In this document: in pieces, positions 1 to 8,684 of the stretch | Position numbering within the stretch: the first letter of the stretch is position 1 | Layout of the letters: each line of letters begins with the position of its first letter | Source: Roseburia zhanii | GTDB lineage: Bacteria; Bacillota; Clostridia; Lachnospirales; Lachnospiraceae | DNA length: 64,000 nucleotides | Assembly: GCF_014287635.1 (NCBI RefSeq) | Contig: NZ_JACOPH010000001.1 | Location: 434,001 to 498,000, forward strand | Direction: 5' to 3' | Translations under genes and position numbers: made by a program | Notes under the pieces: model-generated | The model's database searches: none | What the model was told of the DNA's origin: nothing | The model's input: the letters and a program-made list of their open reading frames with translations, nothing else

Positions 1-213
1 ATCATCAGTGAAAGTGAGATTTTATGCAGGGTAGAAAATTATATGGATATCTATTTTAGTGAAGAACTCTATAAGAAGATGGAAAACTGGACAAATAAAA
101 TGGCAGCAGAGTTTGATAAAGAAACAGAGCGGCAGGTAAAGACACAGACCATCATCCGCAAGAAAAAGAGTATGATCGGCGAGGATGAATTTTACGAGAT
201 GGATTATCTGTAG
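1..213 (+). CDS. 3' end of an unidentified protein (partial)
   Basis: An open frame runs from the first base to a TAG at 211-213, giving the last 70 residues of a protein whose start lies before the window. The visible part is hydrophilic, rich in Lys and Glu, with no membrane segment, and ends in EFYEMDYL. It reads as a helical cytoplasmic tail. I do not recognise the family. The codon style matches its neighbours, so it is probably a real gene end. About 95 bases separate it from the next gene. Confidence 0.55.
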   Translation: MISESEILCRVENYMDIYFSEELYKKMENWTNKMAAEFDKETERQVKTQTIIRKKKSMIGEDEFYEMDYL

Positions 214-242
214 AAAACGGTGTCAGATAATTAGAGAAGTGA

Positions 243-266
243 TAACTATGAAGTATGGAATAGTTA
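243..266. repeat. Small TAACTAT/ATAGTTA palindrome
   Basis: TAACTAT at 243-249 and ATAGTTA at 260-266 can form a 7-bp hairpin. The same arrangement, TAACTATGA-N-GTATG-N-AATAGT, recurs before purD near 32483-32504 with only two differences over 22 bases, so it looks like a short dispersed intergenic repeat rather than a gene-specific site. No T-run follows, so it is not a typical terminator. Confidence 0.45.
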
Positions 267-309
267 CAGTGAGTGATTGACAGCTATGAATCAATAAGAG
301 GGATAGAAA

Positions 310-1407
310 ATGAAGAAAAGAAAATGGTTAGGTGTGTGTTTTTTCTTTTTGCTGCTGTTTTCTGGTGCAGCAACAGCAAATGCGTATGAAAGAGCCACAT
401 TTAAGGATTTTGTTGCAGGAGCAGATGCAGACAATGCACAGTTAGGGGCTTCTGTAGAGTGTGCAACAACCGGAAGGAGCATGGATATCTCATTTCAGAC
501 AATGGAACTGTCCGAAGATACATACAGTACAGTGACTGCTTACCGGAGTGAGAGCAGGAGTATGGATCTAGAAGGAAGTGTTATGGTTGGCATTGCGAAT
601 ATGCAGAATCAGACAGCACGTATGAATTTTTCCATCATCGATCAGAGTGGAAGTGCGTTTCAGGTAAAAGAAGGCTGTTATGTGGCACTCCGGGATGACC
701 AGACGACGTATGTTCCGGTAGAAAAAGGATGTTTTGAGATTCCGGCAGGTTTCAGCGGGGAACTTGAGATCCCATTTCCGGTTTTAAGTAATGATGCAGC
801 CAAAGAAGCATTATCCCAAAAGATCACAGGATATGGTTTTGTCTGTGTAGTGGCAGGGCAGAGCAGATATCATCTGAAATTCTACGATATGAATTTCTTA
901 GACAGCAGTGAGGCGGTCAATGCACATGAAGCAGCAATCTTACAGATCAATGGAGATGCAACGGTGCGGAAACCGGAAACCGGTTTCAGTGAGGCATCTT
1001 TTAGTGCATCCGCTTATAACATGTTAGGAGAAGAACAAAAGACAGATGCAGAGTTTTCTTTGAGCGGAAAATCCGATGCCGGTGTTACCGTAACAAAGGA
1101 TGGACTGCTGAAGGTATTACCGGAGGCAGGCGAAACAGTAACGCTTTGTGCAAAGGATAAAAAGCAGGATTTGTGGGCAGAAATGCCGCTGACATTAGAA
1201 CGTTCATGGACAACGCTTGTGCTGACAGATAACGGATATGATGCATCGGTCGCAAAACCGGAAGATGTGGCACCGGTGATCGATACAGATATATGGAACT
1301 TAGAAGAGCAGGGAGTATGGATCATCAGAGGACTGCTTCTTTTAGGAACTGTGATCTTCTTTATCTATTATGTGCATGCGCGAAAGAAAAACAGGAGGAA
1401 TCTGTAG
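310..1407 (+). CDS. Membrane-anchored surface protein of the O-acylation gene group
   Basis: 365 residues. The N-terminus is a signal peptide (KKRK, then a hydrophobic stretch to about residue 24 ending near ATANA). The C-terminus has one membrane segment (about 337-356) followed by a basic tail, HARKKNRR, so the body should lie outside the cell. The middle looks beta-rich; the stretch around 230-300 (DAEFSLSGKSDAGVTVTKDG) resembles a bacterial Ig-like repeat. No catalytic motif is visible. It abuts the MBOAT acyltransferase gene (the next ATG follows the stop directly) and has AGAGGGA before its ATG. By position it could be an accessory or acceptor protein in polymer acylation; that is inference. 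Confidence 0.75.
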   Translation: MKKRKWLGVCFFFLLLFSGAATANAYERATFKDFVAGADADNAQLGASVECATTGRSMDISFQTMELSEDTYSTVTAYRSESRSMDLEGSVMVGIANMQNQTARMNFSIIDQSGSAFQVKEGCYVALRDDQTTYVPVEKGCFEIPAGFSGELEIPFPVLSNDAAKEALSQKITGYGFVCVVAGQSRYHLKFYDMNFLDSSEAVNAHEAAILQINGDATVRKPETGFSEASFSASAYNMLGEEQKTDAEFSLSGKSDAGVTVTKDGLLKVLPEAGETVTLCAKDKKQDLWAEMPLTLERSWTTLVLTDNGYDASVAKPEDVAPVIDTDIWNLEEQGVWIIRGLLLLGTVIFFIYYVHARKKNRRNL

Positions 1408-2829
1408 ATGTTATTTTCCAGTAATATATTTTTGTTTTATTTTCTTCCGGTCGTATTGATATTATATTATTTACTGCGTTTTAACACACCGGCAAAAAAT
1501 GGACTGCTTCTGATAGCAAGCCTTTTCTTCTATGCGTGGGGAGAACCGAAATTCGTACTTGTGATGCTCTTTTCTATCTTTATCAATTATGTGCTTGCAT
1601 TATTTGCAGACCGCAGCAGAAAGACGGGAAAATCCGGAAAGCTTGTGATCACCATTGCAGTCATTTTGAATATCGGTCTTTTATTTATATTTAAGTATCT
1701 TGATTTTATGCTCCGCAATATCAATGAAGTGACAGGAAAGAATCTTCCGCTTACGAATCTTGCATTGCCGATCGGTATTTCTTTTTTTACCTTTCAGGCA
1801 TTATCATATGTCATTGATGTATACCGCGGGGATGGAGAAGTACAGAAAAATCCATTTTATGTTGCACTTTACATTGCATTTTTTCCACAGCTCATTGCCG
1901 GTCCGATTGTCCGTTATGAAACAATTGATGAACAGATCCGTAACCGGAAAGAAACATGGGATATGTTCTGTGTGGGAACCTGCCGTTTCTTAGCAGGACT
2001 TGGCAAAAAAGTGCTGTTATCAAATAACTTTGCGATCGTTGCCGACCATATCTTTGATTCTTATCAGGGAGGCAGCTGTCCATTGTCATTAGCGTGGTTA
2101 GGTTCAGTGGCATACACATTACAGATCTTATATGATTTTTCAGGATATTCCGATATGGCGATCGGACTTGGACTGATGTTTGGCTTTAAGTTTGAAGAGA
2201 ACTTCAACTACCCATATATTTCCCGTTCTATCGGAGAGTTCTGGAGAAGATGGCATATCTCCCTAGGTACATGGTTTAAAGAATATATCTATTTTCCGCT
2301 GGGAGGTTCAAGAAGTGGGAACATGGATAAGACACTCCGCAATATGTTAGTTGTATGGCTGTTTACCGGAATCTGGCATGGTGCAGAATGGACATTCCTT
2401 GTATGGGGACTGCTCAACTATGCGGCACTGGTATTTGAACGGTTTACCGATTTTGAAAAGCGGCAGGGACACAACGTTTTAAAATGGGTATATACGATGT
2501 TTCTTGTAAACCTGGGCTGGGTAATCTTTCGGGCAGAGAATTTAGTTTATGCCGGTAATTTTATCAAGTGTATGTTTGGTTTTGGCGGAGCAGGCATCTG
2601 GAGTGATTACACATGGATGTATCTGAAAGAATATGGCATTTTCTTTTTGGCAGGAGCGATCTTCTGTCTGCCGATCGGACGGCGGATGAATTATCTGATC
2701 GTAAAAGATAAAGTATCCCACCGCCTGATGGATGTCCTTTATCCGGTGTTGATGATGGGGGTATTTCTCATCTGCATCACCTATTTAGTCAAAGGAAGTT
2801 ATAACCCGTTCATTTACTTTAATTTTTAA
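1408..2829 (+). CDS. MBOAT family O-acyltransferase (AlgI/DltB-like)
   Basis: 473 residues, multi-pass membrane protein of the membrane-bound O-acyltransferase family, close to AlgI. These proteins move acyl (often acetyl) groups across the membrane to extracytoplasmic polysaccharides. Visible family features are FYAWGEPKF near the N-terminus, the central SRSIGEFWRRWHISLGTWF block and the conserved histidine in TGIWHGAEWTF (about residue 324). Length is typical. The ATG at 1408 follows the upstream stop directly, with GGAGG about 10 bases before it. The next gene encodes a DHHW/AlgX-like partner, as in alginate and cellulose acetylation loci, so the pair probably O-acetylates a surface glycan; the acceptor cannot be told from sequence. 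Confidence 0.93.
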   Translation: MLFSSNIFLFYFLPVVLILYYLLRFNTPAKNGLLLIASLFFYAWGEPKFVLVMLFSIFINYVLALFADRSRKTGKSGKLVITIAVILNIGLLFIFKYLDFMLRNINEVTGKNLPLTNLALPIGISFFTFQALSYVIDVYRGDGEVQKNPFYVALYIAFFPQLIAGPIVRYETIDEQIRNRKETWDMFCVGTCRFLAGLGKKVLLSNNFAIVADHIFDSYQGGSCPLSLAWLGSVAYTLQILYDFSGYSDMAIGLGLMFGFKFEENFNYPYISRSIGEFWRRWHISLGTWFKEYIYFPLGGSRSGNMDKTLRNMLVVWLFTGIWHGAEWTFLVWGLLNYAALVFERFTDFEKRQGHNVLKWVYTMFLVNLGWVIFRAENLVYAGNFIKCMFGFGGAGIWSDYTWMYLKEYGIFFLAGAIFCLPIGRRMNYLIVKDKVSHRLMDVLYPVLMMGVFLICITYLVKGSYNPFIYFNF

Positions 2830-2852
2830 TTGCAAAGTATAAAGGAAAGACT

Positions 2853-4058
2853 ATGAAAAAACTTTTATGGAAAAAAAGAATCACAACAGTTTTGTTTTTA
2901 GTATTTATTTTCATATTCAGTATCATCAATGCAAGAAAAGAACTGCCGATCCTAGTGGAAAAAATACAGACTTTTGATTTTAAAGAGTTTGGGATCAATG
3001 ATCTGATCAGCCAGATCAATACGACGATCAATGAAAATGTGGCAGGCAGATACGGATTTATCGATGCGTATGGATATATGCAGAAGGTATTAGACAAGCA
3101 TGAGGAATCTAACTTTGAAGTTGTAAAGGATACAGAGGGAAAACTGCATTATACTTATTTTACCGATAAAGCCGATGATACTTCCGAAGTGACAGGCAGG
3201 GTACATAATTATGCAAAACAGATCGAGGGCAAGTCGAAACTGTTAGTCGTTCTGCCGCCGGAAAAATATATCAAGGGACATACGCAGTTTCCGACAGGAA
3301 TCCCATATGCGATGACAAATGAAACGGCAGATAATTATGTCAGTCAGTTAAAAGCGTATGATATTCCATGTTTAGATCTTCGGGAAGGACTTTTAAACAG
3401 CGGTATCGATCTGTCAAATGCATTTTTTACGACCGACCATCACTGGAAGATCGAAACTGCTTTCTGGGCAGCGTCTGAATTCTGCAGCTGGATGAATGAC
3501 ACCTATGGAGAACATATCGATGAGGACGGATATTACAGTGACCTTAGCAATTATAACCAGATCACATATAAGAACATCTTCCTTGGTTCCATGGGTAGAA
3601 AGACCGGACGTTATTATGCCGGCGCAGATGATTTTACGTTGATCTATCCGGCATTCCCGACAAATTATAAAATGACGAATACGATCGATGATAGCCTTGA
3701 ATATGGCGGAAGATTTGAAGAAGCTTTAGTTGCAACTCCTGTTTTAAGGAGCAGTGACAAACCGTTTGATACCGATATCTATATGGCTTATCTGTATGGA
3801 AATCCGGCATTTACACACATTGAAAATTTAGATAACGAAGATGGTCTTAATATCTGTCTGATCAAGGATTCATTTGCCGTACCATTTGCCGCATTTACAT
3901 CACTACGCTGCCATACGATAGACATGATCGATCCTAGATATTATGAGGGTGATTATGTCGATGCAGTCATGGGAAATGACTATGATTATGTGATCGTCAT
4001 GATCTCACCGCAGGATTTAGTAGAAGAATTTTTCCCATTTGGTGTAGAGAAAGATTGA
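2853..4058 (+). CDS. DHHW family protein (AlgX/AlgJ-like SGNH fold), acyl-transfer partner
   Basis: 401 residues with one N-terminal membrane segment (about 9-25), the rest predicted outside. It carries the diagnostic FFTTDHHWK motif (about 192-200) in which Asp and His are the expected catalytic pair of AlgJ/AlgX-like proteins. The late INICLIKDSFAVPF-type block (GLNICLIKDSFA) supplies the SGNH-like serine (block II in these circularly permuted folds). In known systems AlgI delivers the acyl group and AlgX/AlgJ completes transfer to the polymer. It lies 23 bases after the MBOAT gene with AAAGGAAAG before the ATG. Confidence 0.88.
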   Translation: MKKLLWKKRITTVLFLVFIFIFSIINARKELPILVEKIQTFDFKEFGINDLISQINTTINENVAGRYGFIDAYGYMQKVLDKHEESNFEVVKDTEGKLHYTYFTDKADDTSEVTGRVHNYAKQIEGKSKLLVVLPPEKYIKGHTQFPTGIPYAMTNETADNYVSQLKAYDIPCLDLREGLLNSGIDLSNAFFTTDHHWKIETAFWAASEFCSWMNDTYGEHIDEDGYYSDLSNYNQITYKNIFLGSMGRKTGRYYAGADDFTLIYPAFPTNYKMTNTIDDSLEYGGRFEEALVATPVLRSSDKPFDTDIYMAYLYGNPAFTHIENLDNEDGLNICLIKDSFAVPFAAFTSLRCHTIDMIDPRYYEGDYVDAVMGNDYDYVIVMISPQDLVEEFFPFGVEKD

Positions 4059-4083
4059 AAAAACCTGTTTTTTTTGATATACT
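4055..4083 (+). promoter_or_regulatory. Sigma-A promoter for the WecG/TagA-like gene
   Basis: TTGAAA at 4055-4060 and TATACT at 4078-4083 are separated by exactly 17 bases, a near-consensus vegetative promoter. The -35 overlaps the stop of the DHHW gene, and the predicted start is about 35 bases before the next ATG. This suggests that the downstream genes are a separate transcription unit. Confidence 0.75.
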
Positions 4084-4125
4084 AGATAAACTTGTATAGT
4101 ATAAATATGATAGGTTAGGGGCACT

Positions 4126-4812
4126 ATGATTAAGAAGATAGATATATTGGGTATGCAGGTCGATAATTATACCGTCAGGGAATCGATACTGCGTTTAGAT
4201 ACCTATATGAGCAATACCGTTTTAAATATCATTGAAACCGTCACGATGAAGCAGTTAGTCAAGGCAGCAGAGAATCCGGCGATCAAAGAGTGTCTGATGC
4301 AGGCAGACCTTTGTATCATCGGTGAACGTGAGATTTTAGCGGAAACCGGAAATGCAACCGTGCAGCGTATGCGTGAAGTCAGGGATCAGGATTTTATGTT
4401 AGAACTGCTAAAGCGTGTCGTACGGAATCAGAAACGTGTATTTTTAATCGCTATGACAAGCGGGGAATTAGAAGAAATGCAGACTGTATTTACAGAGGTC
4501 AATCCGAAGTTTTCTATCGTAGGCAGCTATGCAGTTACAGACTGTGTCGGCGATATGGATTCGGTCGTGAATGAATTAAACGGAACGACACCGGATATTG
4601 TGATATCTGCGTTAAATTCCCCTATGGAAGAAGAATTTATCTTAGAATACAAAGATAAGATCGGGACAGGTGTCTGGTATGGGATCGGATCATCTTATAA
4701 AACAGTACATGGTCACAGAGGTGTAGGGGAATTGTTGCAAAAACTTGCTTTCCGCGGGAAACTGCGTCATTCTGTTTCAAAATATGAAAATGAAAACAAG
4801 GACAGGAAATAG
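4126..4812 (+). CDS. WecG/TagA/CpsF family glycosyltransferase, divergent
   Basis: 228 residues, the usual size for the WecG/TagA/CpsF family, which adds ManNAc-type sugars to lipid-linked intermediates of teichoic acid, ECA or capsule synthesis. Family signs are the N-terminal ILGMQVDNYTV start, the ETVTMKQLVKA segment corresponding to the conserved T-x-N region, FLIAMTSGELEEM, and the closing GVGSSFD-like stretch (YGIGSSYKTVHG). The normally conserved PDGxGV region is replaced by ADLCIIGEREIL, so the catalytic Asp of that motif is absent; activity is therefore uncertain. AGGGG precedes the ATG. The YitT gene follows after 2 bases. Confidence 0.75.
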   Translation: MIKKIDILGMQVDNYTVRESILRLDTYMSNTVLNIIETVTMKQLVKAAENPAIKECLMQADLCIIGEREILAETGNATVQRMREVRDQDFMLELLKRVVRNQKRVFLIAMTSGELEEMQTVFTEVNPKFSIVGSYAVTDCVGDMDSVVNELNGTTPDIVISALNSPMEEEFILEYKDKIGTGVWYGIGSSYKTVHGHRGVGELLQKLAFRGKLRHSVSKYENENKDRK

Positions 4813-4814
4813 AC

Positions 4815-5684
4815 ATGAATTTGTTCAATAAAAAGCCGATATATTTAGATTATCTGTTGATCATAGCCGGAACCGGACTGATCGCACTTGGCATTCAGTG
4901 GATGTATGATCCGAGTGGATTTGTTACCGGAGGATTTACCGGTATCGGTATTATCGTAAAACAGGTAACAATAGGATTGACAGAGGGCGGTATTCCAATC
5001 TGGCTTACAAACCTTGCATTAAATATTCCGGTATTTCTGCTTGCCTTGAAATTAAAAGGCAGGCGTTTTATTGCGCGGACAGCAGCTGCAACGGCATTGC
5101 TTTCCGCATGGCTGTATGTCATCCCGACAATCGATATGGCACAGGGCGATCCACTCTTAGCCGCAGTTTTCGGTGGCGTATTATTTGGTGTCGGCATGGG
5201 CCTTGTACTTTTAGCACATGCAACGACTGGTGGTACGGATATGGTTGCCGTACTGATCCGGCGGAAGTTAAGACATTATTCGGTTGTGCAGATCATGCAG
5301 GTGTTAGACGGCACAATCGTAATTGCCGGATTGTATGCATTCGGGTTAAAGATCGGACTGTATGCAATCATTTCTATTTACATTGCGACAAAAGTTTCTG
5401 ATGCACTGATGGAAGGTTTAAAATTTTCAAAGGCTGCATTCATCGTGACAGATCACTACAAAGAAGTGGCAGATGCCCTCTTAGAGAAGTTAGACCGTGG
5501 AGTGACCGGACTGCGGGCAGTCGGTATGTATTCCGGTGATGAAAAATGTGTACTCTACTGTGTTGTTTCTAAAAAAGAGATCGTGGATTTAAAAGAGATT
5601 GTCGTTTCGATTGATAAGAATGCATTTGTAATCGTATCAGATGCAAGAGAAGTACTTGGAGAGGGATTTGTAGAGAATCATTAG
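4815..5684 (+). CDS. YitT family membrane protein
   Basis: 289 residues: about five membrane segments in the first 180 residues (YitT_membrane, DUF161) and a soluble C-terminal DUF2179 domain from about 205 (FIVTDHYKEVADALLEKLDRGVTGL... LYCVVSKKEI). ATTGGTDM in the fourth segment is characteristic. YitT proteins are common in Firmicutes; their function is unknown although a transport role has been suggested. It begins 2 bases after the WecG-like gene with AGGAAA before the ATG, so the two are surely co-transcribed. Confidence 0.92.
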   Translation: MNLFNKKPIYLDYLLIIAGTGLIALGIQWMYDPSGFVTGGFTGIGIIVKQVTIGLTEGGIPIWLTNLALNIPVFLLALKLKGRRFIARTAAATALLSAWLYVIPTIDMAQGDPLLAAVFGGVLFGVGMGLVLLAHATTGGTDMVAVLIRRKLRHYSVVQIMQVLDGTIVIAGLYAFGLKIGLYAIISIYIATKVSDALMEGLKFSKAAFIVTDHYKEVADALLEKLDRGVTGLRAVGMYSGDEKCVLYCVVSKKEIVDLKEIVVSIDKNAFVIVSDAREVLGEGFVENH

Positions 5685-5744
5685 AAATCAGAATATTTTG
5701 TATACTTTGTCTAGGACAAAAAACGAAGGATTTTCAAAAAAGTT

Positions 5745-5788
5745 GAGGAAATGCATAAAAAGTATTGCATTTCCTCTTTCTTTTTTTG
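5745..5788 (+). terminator. Intrinsic terminator after the YitT gene
   Basis: GAGGAAATGCA (5745-5755) pairs perfectly with TGCATTTCCTC (5766-5776), followed by a T-rich run to 5787. It ends the transcription unit that starts at the 4055 promoter. Confidence 0.88.
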
Positions 5789-5933
5789 TGATTTTGGCTT
5801 AAAATAGCAAATAGGAATTTTCATGTAAAAGAAAAGACAATTTTTTTATTGTGAAAATTGTATATGTTTCGGGGGAAGCAGAAAAGAATTAGAAATTTGA
5901 CTGTGGTCAGGGCAATGAGAAGGAGAAATGGAT

Positions 5934-7019
5934 ATGATTTCAAACCAGATACTGCAAAATACAATAGATGGGCTAAAGGGGATTACACGAATCGATCTGT
6001 GCATCATTGATACAGAAGGCAAGGTATTAGCTGCCACCTTTCCGGATTCCGAGCGATATGTGCAGGCAGCAGAAGATTTTGTCGATTCTCCGGCAGATTC
6101 ACAGGTAGTACAGGGATGTCAGTTTTTTAAAGTATTTGATGAGCACCAGTTAGAATATATTCTGCTGGCAAACGGTGACAGTGACGATGTTTATATGGTC
6201 GGCAAGATTGCAAGCTTCCAGATACAGAATCTGTTAGTTGCCTATAAAGAACGTTTTGATAAAGATAATTTCATTAAGAATCTATTGCTTGATAATCTGC
6301 TTTTAGTAGATATTTACAATCGTGCCAAAAAACTGCATATTGATACAGAAGTCCGCAGAGTGGTATATATCATAGAAACAAACAGGGATAAAGAAGGCAA
6401 TGACCTTGAAAAAGTCAGAAGCATCTATGGCGGCAAGTCAAAGGATTTTGTAACAGCCGTTGATGAAAAAAATATCATTGTCGTGAAGGAACTGACAGAA
6501 AATGAGAGCTATACAGATCTGAATAAGACTGCAGAAGTGATCTTAGATCTGTTCCGAGGTTCCGGGCGTGAAGTGCATATTGCCTATGGTACGATCGTTG
6601 GAGAGATCAAGGAAGTATCACGTTCTTACAAAGAAGCAAGAATGGCACTTGACGTTGGCAAGATCTTCTTTGAGGAGAAAAAGATCGTGGCATATTCGAC
6701 ATTAGGCATCGGACGTCTGATCTACCAGCTTCCGATCCCACTTTGTAAAATGTTCATCAAAGAGATCTTCGATGGTAAGTCACCGGATGATTTTGATGAA
6801 GAAACATTGACAACGATCAACAAATTCTTTGAAAATAACCTGAATGTGTCAGAAACATCCAGACAGCTTTATATCCACAGAAATACGTTAGTCTACCGCC
6901 TCGATAAGCTGCAAAAGAGTACAGGCTTAGATCTGCGTGTGTTTGAAGATGCGATCACATTTAAGATCGCACTGATGGTTGTAAAATACATGAAATATAT
7001 GGAGTCTTTAGACTATTGA
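5934..7019 (+). CDS. CdaR/PucR-type transcriptional regulator
   Basis: About 361 residues. The N-terminal third (ILQNTIDGLKGITRIDLCIID... VLAATFPDS) resembles the putative sugar-diacid recognition domain of CdaR; the middle is a GGDEF-like PucR region (AYGTIVGEIKEVSRSYKEARMALDVG); the C-terminus is a PucR-type helix-turn-helix (NLNVSETSRQLYIHRNTLVYRLDKLQKSTGLD). Such proteins activate catabolic genes in response to small acids, but the effector here is unknown. An ATG at 5928 is in frame but lies only 2 bases from AAGGAG, so 5934 is preferred. It stands alone between a terminator and ftsE. Confidence 0.85.
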   Translation: MISNQILQNTIDGLKGITRIDLCIIDTEGKVLAATFPDSERYVQAAEDFVDSPADSQVVQGCQFFKVFDEHQLEYILLANGDSDDVYMVGKIASFQIQNLLVAYKERFDKDNFIKNLLLDNLLLVDIYNRAKKLHIDTEVRRVVYIIETNRDKEGNDLEKVRSIYGGKSKDFVTAVDEKNIIVVKELTENESYTDLNKTAEVILDLFRGSGREVHIAYGTIVGEIKEVSRSYKEARMALDVGKIFFEEKKIVAYSTLGIGRLIYQLPIPLCKMFIKEIFDGKSPDDFDEETLTTINKFFENNLNVSETSRQLYIHRNTLVYRLDKLQKSTGLDLRVFEDAITFKIALMVVKYMKYMESLDY

Positions 7020-7071
7020 CCTGGTATTATAACTGTAGATTTATAGTGATAGTTATGGTTTAGGAGGAAAC

Positions 7072-7752
7072 ATGATTAAGATAGAACATGTCAGTAAATC
7101 TTATTCTGCCGGTATTCCGGCACTAAACGATGTAAATTTAGAGATTGACGAAGGGGAATTTGTATTTGTCGTTGGGGACAGCGGTTCCGGTAAATCTACG
7201 CTGATCAAATTATTATTAAAAGAATTAGAGCCGACAGAAGGTGCCATTACGATCGATGGCAGGAAACTTTCGAATATCCGGCACAGACAGATACCGAAGT
7301 TCCGCAGGAATATAGGCGTGGTCTTTCAGGATTTCAGATTGCTAAAAGACAGAAATGTCTATGACAATGTTGCATTTGCACAGAGAGTCATCGGTGCATC
7401 TGTCAGGGAATCGAGAAAGAAAGTCCCACAGATGTTATCCATGGTCGGACTGGCTGCAAAATATAAATCTTTCCCGAAACAGTTATCGGGAGGGGAGCAG
7501 CAGCGTGTTGCGATCGCAAGGGCATTAGTCAACCGTCCGAAGATACTGCTTGCAGACGAACCGACCGGAAACCTCGATGCAAACAATGCATGGGAGATTA
7601 TGAAACTATTAGAAGAAATTAACGAACGGGGCACAACTGTAGTAGTTGTTACACATAACATGGAAATCGTCAAAGTGATGAAAAAACGTGTGATCACGAT
7701 CAAAAAGGGTGTCGTTGTTTCAGATGTGGAGGGAGATTACGATGAGGATTAG
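7072..7752 (+). CDS. ftsE: Cell division ATP-binding protein FtsE
   Basis: 226 residues. ABC ATPase that with FtsX forms a membrane complex transmitting ATP-driven changes to cell-wall hydrolases at the septum or side wall. Walker A is GDSGSGKST (about 37-45), the signature is LSGGEQQRVAIARAL (about 139-153) and Walker B is ILLADEPTGNLD (about 159-170). Length and motifs are typical of FtsE. TAGGAGGAAAC directly precedes the ATG. It overlaps ftsX by 11 bases, which indicates translational coupling. Confidence 0.97.
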   Translation: MIKIEHVSKSYSAGIPALNDVNLEIDEGEFVFVVGDSGSGKSTLIKLLLKELEPTEGAITIDGRKLSNIRHRQIPKFRRNIGVVFQDFRLLKDRNVYDNVAFAQRVIGASVRESRKKVPQMLSMVGLAAKYKSFPKQLSGGEQQRVAIARALVNRPKILLADEPTGNLDANNAWEIMKLLEEINERGTTVVVVTHNMEIVKVMKKRVITIKKGVVVSDVEGDYDED

Positions 7753-8650
7753 TTCGATTGGGTATACGGTTAAGCAGGGCTTTCGGAATATCTGGAGAAA
7801 TAAGATGTTTTCCTTAGCATCTATTGCGACAATGTCAGCCTGTATCTTTTTGTTCGGCTTATTCTTTTCTATCGTGACGAACTTTCAGGCAATGGTAAAA
7901 GAAGCCGAATCCGGTGTGGCGATCACTGTATTCTTTAATGAAGGAATCTCACAGGATCAGATCGATAAGATCGGAGAGGAGATCCATGCAAGAGCAGAAG
8001 TTTCAGATTATAAGTTTGTATCAGCCGATGAAGCATGGGCAGAATTTAAAAAGGAATATTTAAAAGGAAGTGAAGAAGCAGCCGCTGGATTTGCAGATGA
8101 TAATCCGCTTGCAAACTCTGCAAGTTATGAGATCTATATGAATGACATTTCCATGCAGCCGGTCTTAGTTGATTATTTAAAAGGCTTAGACGGTGTGCGT
8201 GAAGTACGGCAGTCAGAAGCCGTGGCAAATACACTTTCCGATTTTAACAGCCTGATCGGATATATTTCCGTTGGCATTATCCTGATCCTGTTTTTAGTTG
8301 CGATCTTTTTGATCAGTAATACCGTTACAACAGGAATCGCAGTCCGTAAAGATGAGATTGCAATCATGAAACTGATCGGTGCAACGGACTATTTTGTAAG
8401 GGCGCCATTTATTGTAGAAGGTGTGATGATCGGTCTGATCGGTGCAATCCTTCCACTTTCATTATTATATGTCTTATATAGCAAAATCATTATTTATATC
8501 GGGGAAAAATTCAGTTTCTTAAGTAAATTGATCACGTTTGTTCCGGTGAAAGAGGTATTCCATACATTGATTCCGGCAGCGCTCATCCTTGGTGTGGGAA
8601 TTGGATTCTTAGGCAGCCGTATTACGATCCGTAAGCATTTAAAAGTATAG
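7742..8650 (+). CDS. ftsX: Cell division permease-like protein FtsX
   Basis: 302 residues from the ATG at 7742, which has GGAGGGA just upstream and lies inside the end of ftsE. A cytoplasmic start (YTVKQGFRNIWRNKMFS, typical of FtsX) leads to TM1 (about 25-45), an extracellular domain (about 46-175) and three more membrane helices (about 180-202, 226-250, 275-297). FtsX regulates a peptidoglycan hydrolase outside the cell. The next gene encodes a coiled-coil M23 peptidase, the expected partner. A start 33 bases earlier is possible but would deepen the overlap. Confidence 0.96.
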   Translation: MRISSIGYTVKQGFRNIWRNKMFSLASIATMSACIFLFGLFFSIVTNFQAMVKEAESGVAITVFFNEGISQDQIDKIGEEIHARAEVSDYKFVSADEAWAEFKKEYLKGSEEAAAGFADDNPLANSASYEIYMNDISMQPVLVDYLKGLDGVREVRQSEAVANTLSDFNSLIGYISVGIILILFLVAIFLISNTVTTGIAVRKDEIAIMKLIGATDYFVRAPFIVEGVMIGLIGAILPLSLLYVLYSKIIIYIGEKFSFLSKLITFVPVKEVFHTLIPAALILGVGIGFLGSRITIRKHLKV

Positions 8651-8652
8651 CA

Positions 8653-8667
8653 GTAACGCATAGTTAC
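8653..8667. repeat. Short GTAAC-GCATA-GTTAC palindrome
   Basis: A perfect 5-bp inverted repeat lies in the 34-base gap between ftsX and the M23 gene. Its GTAAC/GTTAC arms match the ends of the larger palindromic elements in this window, so it may be a degraded remnant. It is too short to act as a terminator. Confidence 0.3.
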
Positions 8668-8684
8668 CTTTCGTGGAGAATTGT

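Noticed and set aside
5108..5401. 97-codon frame inside the YitT gene
   Set aside because: Shadow frame of a well-supported gene; Cys/Arg-rich composition and no ribosome site.
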